Positions 34,624-46,600 of a stretch of DNA of 64,000 bases are shown piece by piece. This stretch comes from Strigops habroptila (Eukaryota > Chordata > Aves > Psittaciformes > Psittacidae): positions 6,933,719 through 6,997,718 of the forward strand of contig NC_044288.2 of assembly GCF_004027225.2 (NCBI RefSeq), given 5' to 3'. Position numbers and translations under genes: made by a program. Each line of letters starts with the position of its first letter. Within the stretch, counting starts at the first letter, position 1. Below the pieces are notes generated by a model. It saw nothing but the letters and a program-made list of their open reading frames with translations. It searched no databases and was not told the origin of the DNA.

Positions 34624-37600
34624 CTGTGGGGACAGAGCCGGTCACGGCCCTGCAGCCAGGGGTGTCTCCCCCTGCCCTGGCACCCCTCTGGAGCCACCCC
34701 ACCTCTCGGCGCAGGAACCCGTGCACGGTGATGATGACGAAGCCCTGGACGGAGTTGAAGACGGCAAAGAGGACCTGGAAGAGGATGGAGCGCCGGTCGG
34801 TCATGGCGAGCACGGCCGACATCCAGGTCAGCGCCAGCAGAGGCAGGACCACGCAGGAGCTCCACAGCGATGCCCTGGGGCAGGGAGAGAGGGGCTGGGG
34901 TGAGCCCATTGCACCGGGGCTGCCCCACAACAGCCCCCCAAGCATCAACCCTCACCCTGCAATGTGGATGGCAACACCCCACCAGGCCCCCCAGTGACCC
35001 CTCTTCTGTGGTGTCCCCAAGTGCTGGCTGGGTGCCTGTCTTAGGGTAAGGGTGGCCTGGGCTCCTTCTGCCCCCCTGCTCAATGCTGAGCCACCAGCAT
35101 TGCCAAGCAGCCCAGGCAGGGCACAGCCACGCATCTCTGTCCCTGCACAGTGTGAGGGGGAACATGGGGCCACCATCACCCTCCCACAGCCACAAGAAAA
35201 GCATAGATAGGGTTTCTTTTTGAGCAGTGAATCTTGGGGCTGCTTCGATTGCAACTAACCCCTGGGAGCGGGGACCTCCGCTGACCAGGCTGCAGTGGTC
35301 ACAGCCCAGCCCTCTGGACACATCCCAGCCAGGAAGAGGGTCCCAGGGACACCCCAGGGCCAGAACTGTCCCATGCCCCATGGCGTGGGACCCCTCATTC
35401 CCTCCCCACTCCCAAACTGCCCCAGGGAAGAGAAGCTGAGCCCTCACGATGATGTGACCTGCGGGAAGCCATGCCATGCAGACGTGATGGCCACGGTGGG
35501 GCCGCCCCAAGCACACAGCCTTCACCCTGCCCATGGGACCCCCAACCCAGAGCATGTCCCCCACCCCAGGGCGATGCCCAGAGCCCCCCCTCTCGGGGTG
35601 CAAGGCTGTGTTCGGGGCGGGGGGGGGACGCGTGGTGGGCACTAACATGGCACTGCTGGCGGTGGCGGAGGTCATGGCCGCGCTGGACACCACGCCGCAC
35701 TTGGTGCATTTCAGCAGCAGGTTGCCGCAGGGTGGGGGCTTGGAGCTATGAGCCCACCACCCCCCCGGCGCCCCGCGGCCAGGACCGGGCCACGCGGGGA
35801 TGCAGGCGAGGGGAGCAAGGCCATGGGGGAGCAGGGTGGACGGACAGACGGAGGAAGGGATGGATGGATGGATGGATGGATGGACGGAGGGAGGGAGGAA
35901 AGGAGGGAGGTGTGGATGGATGGATGCATGGATGGATGGATGGATGCAGGGATGGATGGACGGGTGGACGGACAGAGGCAAAAAGCAAATGGGAGAAGAA
36001 AAAGAGAAAGAGAGAGAAAGAGCCGGGTTAGTTGAGGGCAGCAGCAGTTGTTAATGATGAGTGGTGGCGGGATGGGGCAGGCAGGGCTCAGCCCCCTCCG
36101 CTGGCAGCAGGGAATGGACTCCGCAGTGTGCGGCTTCCCCTTCCCCAGGGGAAGGTGTTGGGGTGACTTTCCTCCCCCCAGCAGCCTGCAACGAGGGGCT
36201 GTGGCTGCCCCGGGCTTGGCTCCCACCACCCGCTGATGGAGTGAAGTATGCCCTGTGCTCAGCGTGCTCCCGCCGGACACCCCGTGCCGTGCCCCGCGGC
36301 AGGGCCGGGAGCGCCGCGCCAGCCCCGGGACAGCCCCATGGGCGCAGGGCACTTACCCAGCTCGCTGCTTTTTGGACTTATCTGAAATGCCATCGCGGGA
36401 CATGAGCTTGTTGAACACGATGATGCCCACCAGCATGTTCACCTTGGGCGAGAGTGGTGCCGGGATTAGGGCATGGAGCCCTCGGTGAGGCAGGGCTGGC
36501 ACCCACCACGCACCAGGGTGGGGTTTGGGGAGTCCCAGGCTCAGGGTCAGCTCACCAGCACGATGACAGCAGCGGGTCCCACGAAGGCGTAGAGCAAACC
36601 GCCCTCCAGTGAGAGCCAGCAGCTGCAGGGACCGTGCTGTGTCAGCGGCTGGTGGAGATGGGACCATCCAGGTCCCCATCCCCTGTTCCCAGCACTGCCG
36701 CCAGCCTGGAGCAGTGCTCATGCCCAGCCCTGTGTTCCCCTGTCCCCACGTACTAGCTTGCTGTCCCATAGCCTTTGGTCCGTGTGAAGCCAACAGAGAC
36801 TGCGACCACGAGGGCTGGCAACCCTGGAGAGGGGAAACAAGGCTCGAGCTGCAGGGGGGTGGCAGCACTGTCACTCCCCCAGCATCACCCTGTGGATGGG
36901 GATGGGGCCTTTCTGCCAGCCCCCCATGGGCTGGCTGGTCAGAGGAGCCAAGACACCAGGGTCTGCTTTCCTCCACCGTGCCTCAGTTTTCCCTTCTGAC
37001 AACCCTGCGGTGCCTCCCCTCTGCCCATCGGGACCAGCCCTGCCATGCTCTTACCCCATCCCAAGCACAGGAAGCGTTTCCTGACCAGGCGTGTCCGGAT
37101 CCGGCCGATCACCGCCAGGTAGGACTGCCAGGCCTCCGTTAGCACCCAGCAGAAGGACGAGAGGAAGAAGAAGTGGAGGAAGGCGGCTGTCATGGTGCAC
37201 ACACCCTGCAGGGATGTGGGTACATCGAGGGGAGGCATCATGGCATCACCGCGGCCACGTGGTGGTTAAATTCCCAAACCCGGGCAAGGTTTGTGTCAAA
37301 GCCACTGGCGCAAAGGATTTAATCCTGAGATCGAGTTAATCCAAATCCAATCTGAAGCTGGGAGCCAGCAGGGATGAGGAGACCAGCCAGGAGAAGAGGT
37401 CTCAGACCCCACCGCAGACCCTGCGCCCACCCTGGGACCCCCCATGAAGGCATGGTGGTGGCACCCACCTTGCTGAGCATCTGGGACTGCCCCACGAGGA
37501 TGAGGATGTTGGAGGCCAGGATGGAGATGCAGAAATTGAGCAGGATGATGGAGCGCTCTGACTTGATGAACCTGTGGGCAGGAGCAACGTGGGGCTGGGG

Positions 37601-40600
37601 CACTAGCCTATCCCACACCCCTGTCCCCATCCCCAGCACACTGTGGGCGCTGTCCTGCTCCAGGGACAGTGCTGGCAGCCCAGCTGCCACTGCGGTAATT
37701 CCATTCCCACCACGTTGCATTTCATCACATTGATGCTGAGCCTTTGCTCATGCTATGCCCCAGTTTCGCCACCCCCTTCCCGCATGGTCTTGCACCCCAT
37801 GTGTCCCCCAGGTCCCCGCCTGTCCCCGTGTCACCTCCAGAAGGCGGCGTAGATCACCAGCAGGGTCAGCAGGGCCATGCAGGACACAGCGCAGCCGATC
37901 ATCAGCGGCACAGACGGAGTGCCCAAGGAGTCCATGGCCTGGTGTAGAATGGGGAGGGGGGAATGGCTGAGCCCGGCCCCCCCACAGCTGCTCCCTGTGC
38001 CCCACTGGGCCCCTCACCCCCAGGTGCCAGAGGGGTTGGTGGCAGCGCAGCCAAGGCGCCTTCCCGGGGACCCATGCCCATCTCCATGCCGACGCAGGAT
38101 GCAGGTGGAATAGCAATGGGATGGGGGGATGCTGGGGCCAGGACTGCCCCCTCCTCTCCTGGCACACAGCAATGCCCTGCATGGAGCCCTATAGACCACG
38201 GCAGCCCCCTGCCCACATGAGCCCACCCTTGGGGTGCCAGGGGGTGCAGGGGCCCTTCCCATGGGTGATGAAGGACACCCCCCTACCCTCCAGTGCCCAC
38301 CCCATCCACCAGGGTGCCTGCAGGCAGCACCCTGCCCATCACCATCCTCCTTTGGGACCCCCGCCTCGGCCAGGCCCCACAGCCCGGGGATCACCCCCCA
38401 TCTGCAGCCCGTGTCCCCAGCAGGCTCATCCCAGTCCCCTACCAGGTCTCTGGGCAGCTGGGCGAGGACGGCAAAGGTGGCGAGCTGGCGGCACTGGCAC
38501 TTGGTGTGTGCCGGGAGGGTCTCCAGGGTTTGGCAGCTCTCCGTGTCCCAGTTTCCCAAGCCAGCATCCCTGATTAATGGGACAGGGAGAGTGAGGGAGA
38601 GCAGTTTGAAATGATCAAACACAGGCACAGCCCCTCGGCCTCTCCAGACTTAACCCGTTGCTGGCCCTGACTGGGGGGCGGTAGGTGGAGGGGTCATTGC
38701 CAGGGGACAGGCTAATCCCCAACTCGCTGCCCTGCCTACCCTGGTTCTGATCCTCATGGAGCTGTGCAACATGAAGGGTTCATTTTTAATCATCCCAAAC
38801 AGGTTTGGGGGGAGGGGGAAACCACAGACGGCGGGGGACAGGCCCAGAAGGAGGGGTGGCGGGGATGGATAGGGATGAGGCAGCACCAGGGCAGGCAGGA
38901 GCAGTGCCAGGAGCCCCCATGGCTCACAACAGAGACGTGCTTCCCCAAAGCCAGACCTGCCTCAGTATCCCCCCACCATGGGGACCCCCCCGGGAGGGGG
39001 CTGGGTGCCCCGTGGTGGCACTGGCCATGCACAAGGAGAGCAACCACCACTCCCAGCAAAGCAGGGAACCCAGGAACTGGGTCTGTGTGACAGCTGGGAA
39101 TGCAGCTCATCCCACCCAGGGCCAGGCTGAGACCTGCCGCACTCACCACAACCCATCACTTCCCTGTCAGCACTGGAGCTGCACCGCAACCAGTGCCCCG
39201 GGGTACAGAGCACCCACAGGAGCCTGGCCCCCTCCCCATGCCCTACTTTCCCTCGCTGCTGCTGCCACAGAGCCGGGCTCCACGCTCACAAATCGCAGGC
39301 TCGCAGCCATCAGTGCCACGGCACAGCCATCCCAGTTCACCCCAGTGAGGGACCAGCCCTGCTCCCCATCCCTCCCACCTCCACCCATCACCCAGCGATG
39401 TCCCTGTCCCTACTCACGTCCTCGAGTAGTCCCAGGTGACGCACTGTGGGTGCGATGTTCCCTGTGGACAGAGGGGTGGGTCAGAACTTCACCCCCTGCC
39501 CTTCTCCCGTCCCCAGAAGAGAATTTGGTGCATGAGGCCTGCCCGGCTCCCCTGGCGCTGGCACATCCCCACCACAGAGGAGCTGCTGGCTTCTGCCCGG
39601 GGATGGGGCTGATGGGACCCACGCAGGACCAAGAGGGGATGTGGTGCGGGGCTGGGGACACTCACGTTGATGATGTGGGACAGCTCCACCAGGACGAGGG
39701 GCTCAGCGGGCTTGGTCGGAGGGCGCACGGTTACCATGAGCACCTTGGAGGTGATGGCCAAGGGGGTCCTGTGGGGGGGCAGCAGAGGCTGTGACAGGGA
39801 TGGGGACAGGCGCAGGGACAGCGGGCAGCACACTCACCTGGGCGCGGGCAGGATCAGCCCCAGCGTGCGGAACAGCACGGCCCCGATGACGAAGTGGGAC
39901 GATTCATCCGCTTCTGCAGGGGCAGTGAAGGGAGAGCGGCGCCGTGAGCCCGGCACACGCGTGGGCTCAGCCAGCACGTGAGCACATGTGACAGCCCACA
40001 CGCTTGTCCCCGACACGCATGAGGGAACAGGCAACCCCTCCCCAACATGGGCACGGCACACATGGGCACACACGTGTACTCCCAGATGTGATTCTCACAC
40101 ACGCACAGCCCCAGACATGCAAGCTCACACGTGTTCACAGGCACAAACACGCACACTCCCAGATATGCATGTTCACACATGTGTGAATGTGCCCTGTGCC
40201 ACACATGCATGCTCCATGCACACGTGTGTGCACAGCCCCAGATGTGTACTCACATGTGCGTGCTCATGCACATGTACATGCATGCAGAGCCGCAGATGTG
40301 CGCTCTCACGTGCACACTCACTCACACACGTGCAGCGTGCTGGCTCACCGGCGGAGGCGAGGCTGAGCACCTCCCTGGGGATGAAGAGCTTGTCCTCGGA
40401 GCTGCGGGCCCAATCCTTCATCCCCCGGCGCCCCTTCATAGGGAAGTTGATGTCGCTGGAGACAGCGGTGACGGGCTCCCGCTGGATGCTGATCACTGGT
40501 GGGGCAGAGCCGGTGTCATCACCCAGCCCTCTGCCCCTGCCGAGCCTTGTGCCCCCCTCGGTGCTCACCCAGGTTGTCGGTAACGATGAGGTTGCTCTGG

Positions 40601-43600
40601 AAAGCCTTCAGCGCGTCCCCCACTAGATGGATGAAGTCCTCCACCACCTTCATGAGGTGCACGGAGCCAGGCGAGACCTGTGGGCGAGGGGCCGTGGTGG
40701 GGACATGCTGGCTGTGCCCCAGCTGCCCGTGCCCGTGCCCGGCTCCACTGACCTGCTGCGCATCCTCCCACTTGTCCCGGTTCTCCGCATCCACCATGTA
40801 ACTCACCACCTGGAAGAAGCGCTGCGGGGCCGGGGCTCAGGGGGGCCGGGGCTGGGCACCGACCACCTCCCGGGGCTGTCTCTTGCCGTCCCCAGCCCCG
40901 CTACCTGCACGTCCTCAGAGGATGGGGTGTATGTGGCCCTCTTGAAGGTGTCGGTGACGTTGCGCAAGATCTCCACGGAGAAGAGCAGGTCCCCGCTGTA
41001 GTAGGTCTTGCGGGCCATGAGCTCCAGCAAGCTCCGCACCACTTGTGACATGCCCTCGCCTGCCAGCACCCGCTGCCCCTTGGCCAGGTGCTCCCTCAGC
41101 TTGTACAAGGGGGGGGGACACCAGTGTCACTTGGCCACCAGCACCCCCAGCAGTGTCCCCGAGTCCCTCACCATGTCCAGAGCCCAGGAGAGGTGGACAC
41201 TGCAGGGCTAACTGCGCTACTTAGGGTAGCAGCGGGATACGGTGGTCTTGGGGGGGTCCTTCCCATCCCAATTTCCTAAAGACACAGGAGCACAGCTCCG
41301 GCTCTAGGATGGGGTCCCCTTTCCATGCCCTGTCTGGGGGGGCCGTGCCTCAGTTTCCCCACGTGGTAGCCAGACATTTTCCCTGCCCAGGGATGGGGCA
41401 GCCCCCCAGTGCTGGTGAGGGGAGAGGAGGGTATGAGGGGTCTGCGCCAGAGCGAGCACCTACTGAGAGATGCAAGTATCGGTACTCATGGGAGATGCAG
41501 CGGGCGAAGCTGGGGACGCCCCAGTAGGCAACACCATGGGGGCTCAGCAGGCACCGGCGGCTGGCAGACCCTGTGTGCGACAAGCAGGTTTGGAGCTGGT
41601 GCAGAAACCGGCACACTGAGGGTGGGTGATGCTCCCCCCGGTGCCACCCGCCACCTCCTGCCCTGCACCCCTCACCCGTGGCATTGGGGGGACATTTGTT
41701 GTAGATGATCTCCCCTGCAGTCGTTTTCTTCCAGGTCATCAGCATCACGTACTCGTCCTTGCACATCTCGTGATAGGCTGGGGAGTGAGAACAGGGGGTT
41801 AGGTGCAAGCTGGACGCAGGGTGATGGGCACTGGGGTGGGGATATCCCTACCTGGGCACTTCTTCTCGTTGCAGGTCTTCACCTCCTCGCCGGAGCCCTC
41901 GCAGGGGTAGCCCTGCATGCCGGTGCCCTCGCACATGCGGAAGCGCCGCTGCCAGCCCGTGTCACAGGTCTTGGAGCAGAGGCTCCAGTGGTTCCAGGGA
42001 CCCCACTTGCTGTCTGCTGTGGGGATGGGGACACCGTGGGACACCCAGCTTGGCATGGGAAGTGGCACCAGAGGGATGGAGACGGGGCAGGCACTTGCGA
42101 TGGCTGCCCCCATGCCATGGATCGAAAGCCCCGCCGGGTATGAAATCCATGGATCAATGATTGAAATCTCCTTTAGACGCTCCCCATGCCAGCAGCCCAA
42201 GGGCCTCCTTGGGTGCATGGCAGAGCCAAATCCCTGCTCCGGCTGCCATGGTGGCCATGGCGCAGCAGCCACACCCCTCCGCGCCTGCGACCAATGCCAA
42301 GGGCTCAAAGGACAAGATGAAGATGAGGTTGAAGGACGTGATGAGGACAGGGTCCATCCTTTGGCCTGTCTACCCCTTGCCTGCTGTCCCCTCATCCCTA
42401 GAGCCAGCCTCATGTGCACACACAAGAGCTCGCACATGCTTGCACACCCAAAGCACGCCAGGACCTGTAGCCACCCAGCACTAACGGGTCCCCCTGGCGT
42501 GACGCAGGGGTGCGGGCACAGGGTGAATCCCTGACTCCATGCCCAGCGGGTTCAACCGGTACAAGGGAGGGTGGCTGCTGATCTCTGGCATCACCCTTTG
42601 GCTCCTGCTCCCCTATGCCCAAATCCGCATCCTTGTGTCACCAGTGGTGACACTGCAGCAAATGCACGGCTGGACCATGTGCTGATGTGCCGTGCACTGA
42701 CGTGGTGTGCAATGATGTGGTGTGCACTGACGTGGTGTGCACTGATGTGGTGTGCACCACCATGGTGTGCACTGACGTGATGTGCACTGATGTGCCGTGC
42801 ACCGACATGGAGTGCACTGACGTGGTATGCACTGATGCGGTGTGCACCAACATGGTGTGCACTGATGTGGTGTGCACCGACACGCCATGCCATTGGCACG
42901 TGTGGCCTCCCCTTCCGCTCCCCCCACCGCGCAGGGCCTTACTGGGCTTACTGGGACAGGTGGGGTTGGAGCACTCCCGTGCGTCGGCGTGTGCCCCACG
43001 GCACTCGGCCCAGCCGTGTGCCGAGACGCTGCACTTGCGCGTCCGCTGCTGTGTGCCGTTGGCGCAGGTGACGGAGCAGCGGCTCCAGGCGCCCCACTCC
43101 AGCCACTGCCCTTCCACTGCGGGGACAAGGAGAGTGGCGTCAGCCCCCACCGGCCAGCGGCCTCTCGGCCACGGCTCTCCGTGACCCACACCGGGCTCTC
43201 TGTGCAACGGGTCCAACCTACAGACGTGCCGGCTCCTCCCGTGCCGCCCTCAACAGCCAGCGCCGGATTCTGCCCTGGGTGGGAGGACTGTCACCAGGAC
43301 TGGCCCCCCCAGCATCCTGACTGGCTGCTCCTGCAGCACCACAACACCCAGCCCTGCTGCATGGCCACACTCCAGGGACCCCGGCATCGCTGACCACTAA
43401 AACAAGCAGCCGCGGCATCACTCCCCACCAAACCGGTTGCTGCAAGCACCAGGGCAGGCAGGGAAGGAGCTGCCGTGAGCTTCTATCGCTCCAGCAGCAT
43501 CTCCGTGTGCCACAGTGGCAGGTCCCTGATGGATCTGCTGCACATGGGGTGCACCCCATGCACCCCATAGCTCCCAAGCTCTCTCTGGCTCCCAGCCAGC

Positions 43601-46600
43601 CACCAGCATCCCCACACTGCATGTGGGGTGCATGCCTGACATGGCATCATCCTTGTCCATCACCGCAGAAGCCCCACGGCCACCCCCACCACAGCCGCTC
43701 CTGGCACACAGGAGGAAGGGATGAAGATGCCACCACACACAGACAGACCTTGAAACCAACCCCCTTTGCCACCTCCGGCCGCCTACCCATGATGTCCCCC
43801 ATGTCACACTGGTGCCAGCGCTGCACCTGCTGCAGGGAGCAGTCAGCAATGGGCAGGGAAGGAGCCAGCTCCTCCACGGTCCCCAGGCTGGTCCTGTCTG
43901 CCTGCAGCAGGGCTCAACTGCCTTGGCATGGCCAACAAAGCTGGATCTGTATCCAGGTTTCCAGCAGAGACCGGAGGGTGCACCCACGTCACAGCACCCA
44001 CGTGCCCATGGGCTGTCCCAGGTCTCCGTGGCGGTGCCACCCGTCCCTCGCAGTGCTGAAGCCCCGTGCCAGGAGCTGTGTCCTGGCATTCCCAGGAGAA
44101 GAAGGAGCAGGGGAAGGAGGTACTGACCCTGGCAGCTCGCGATATTGCAGGGCTTGGCCTGCAGCCTGGGGCCCTCGCAGGCTTTCCCTCCGCGCCGCGG
44201 GGCCACGCACCGCCGCGTCCTGGTCCTGGCCCCTCGCCCGCAGGTCACCGAGCACAGGCTCCACGGGGACCACTCCTCCCATGCGCCGTGAACTGCAACA
44301 CAGCACAGTGCCATCGCCGCAGCCCCCGGCCCGGCGGCGCCCACATCCTCCTCCTGGCACCGGGGGTCCTGCCCATAGCAGACCCCTTGTGTCCAGGGCT
44401 CCATGGCAGAGCTGGGCACAGTTCCACCGGCACCTTCTGCCCCATCATCACGCCTGAGCCTGAACCCTGAGGGCTCCAAGGAGGCAGCGGTGCCGCTGCC
44501 GCTCCCTGCCCTGCTCCAGCCTCCCCTTCATGTCCTGGCCCCGGCGCACATGAACCCCCACATCCACGCAGAGATCACCCCAACCCACAGCGCCGCACCA
44601 GGCATGGCCGCTCCTCACGCATAGCACCCATGGGAGATCAGGGAGTGGGGACCCACACAGCACATAGGCATCTTAAAGGACACTCCTCCATGAGCTGTGA
44701 TCCCCCTGGAATGCCAGGACAGGGCTGTGCTCCCCCATATGGAAGGAAGAGTGTTTTGGGGGTGCAAAGTCCCCAGAACATCCCAGGCTCAGACAGGGCA
44801 TCCCACACTGCCAGTGTCGCACACAAGACACACAACCACCACCATGGACCGACAGACCAGTACATGGCCCAGTGAGCCTCCGAGCATCCTGCCTGCTCCT
44901 GCCTACAACCTGCCTCAATGCACCAAACAGCTCATCCCCCTTCTGCCCCGCATGGACGGGGACCCCACCACCACCCCAAGTCCCCCGGCGCAGGCTCCAG
45001 CCCCGGCTTCTCCCCCAGCACAAAGCGTGGAGACTCCTCGAGTTTGCCGGGATGGAGAGGGGCCACCAGCCAAGCTGCTCCCAAGGCAAACCCCCTGGTA
45101 CTGGGGCACCCATTCCAGGCTTGCTTGCTCCCCATTGGATTGACAAGAGCCGGGACAGCCGGGAAGGCGAGATGATGGGGGGATGTCTGGGAGCAGCCCA
45201 GCATGGGATGGGCAGTGCCTGCTTCCACGACAGTGCTGCCACGCAGAGCCACCCTCCTCACCCATCCCAGCACCCACCAAGGCTCCCCCAGCGACACATG
45301 TCCCTGCTGTCCCCAGCCAGTGCTGGGCACCCCCCAGGGCCCCCATGTCCCCCATACCTGGGCACGTGGCTGTGTTATTGCAGGTCCGTGTCTCCCGGAG
45401 CAGCCCGCTGCACAGTGTCCCATAGGGCGAGGAGACGCAGGAGCGTGTCCGTACCTGGGAGCCCTGCCCACACGTCAGGGAGCAGACGCTCCATTGGGAC
45501 CATTCCTCTGCTGCTGGATCCCCTACAGGACACAGGGAGAGAGACATGGAGCCTGAGAGACGGAGACTGCCCGGGGGGGTGCGGAGGGTCATAGGATCAT
45601 AGAATCACAGACAGATTTGTGTTGGAAGGGACCTTAAAGCTCATCCAGCTCCAACCCCCTGCCACGGGCAGGGACACCTTCCACTAGAGCAGGTTGCTCC
45701 AAACCCCTGTGTCCAACCTGGCCTTGATCCAGGCAGCACCCGTGAGCACAAGTACACAGTGCTGCGGGTGACAAGGATGACACTGAGGACATAAGGAAGG
45801 TGAAGGAGCCCGTGCCACGCTCAGACCTAGCACCAGCCGCATGCGGAGAAGGGGTCAGGGCACAGGATCGTGCCCCACACGAGGGACAGCACCAAACCAG
45901 GGCAGCCTGGCGCGGTTCCCTCTCCCCACCCAGGCACAGTGTTGACATTTACAACCACCCGGCTCTTATTAAGCTTGATGGTGTCTCTGAAGCTATTGGA
46001 CAGGCCAGAAGAAAAGGCCATCAGTTTAAATTAAAAAGGAATACACAGAGGAGGGCTCTGAACGGGACAATTTGTCCTGGAGACAGGCAGGATGCAGGGC
46101 TCCCACAGAGGTGACAATGCTCCCTGTCACACAGGGACCCTGGGGCTGGACCGGTAACCACTGGGGTCAGCCCACAGGATCCAGGGGGGGCAGGACCCCT
46201 GTGAGCATCTGAGCGTGGTCAGGAGGAGATCTGCATGCCAGGCACATGGAGCAGAGCCCTCGGAGCACTGGAGCATCCATCTTGTGCTCACCTCTGAGCC
46301 CTCCGACCATAAATCGGGGGGGGGGGGGGGGGGCCAGCATGCTCGAGTGGCTCCAATGGATTTGCCAAATAAATACATTTGAATGAAACAATTAATGGAT
46401 TTTTGTCCTTTGCTTTACAACCCTCAGAGGAAGGTGCAAAGGAAAAATATATAAATGGAGCAAATTAAGTCACTCCGTGGGCAGGAAGCAAAGGGAGTCA
46501 CTCCACCTCCATCACCACTGGCTACCCAAGCCCAGTGCCACCACTATCCTGTGCTGGGGCCGCGCTGGTACCTGTCTGGGCCATGTAGACACCCGGCTCG

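Larger units (their letters stand above)
34703..37938 (-). other. ADGRB2: ADGRB2 exons 17-24: seven-transmembrane domain
   Basis: E17 37835-37938 (TM1), E18 37469-37571 (TM2), E19 37055-37205 (TM3 and loop), E20 36754-36823 (TM4), E21 36556-36622 and E22 36357-36442 (TM5), E23 35647-35745 (33-residue insert in intracellular loop 3), E24 34703-34874 (TM6 and TM7). Helix landmarks are [98 protein letters not shown] and [20 protein letters not shown]23 is a multiple of three, joins phase 2 to phase 2, and has weak splice sites. Confidence 0.93.

Noticed and set aside
34608-35981. 457-codon minus-strand open frame
   Set aside because: It runs through genuine ADGRB2 exon 23 but also whole introns and the GGAT microsatellite; splice sites and human homology support only the short exons.
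42687-43184. Pentapeptide-repeat-like protein (CTDVV units)
   Set aside because: It is a 15-bp minisatellite read in frame; it has no promoter or homology and runs into antisense of an ADGRB2 exon.
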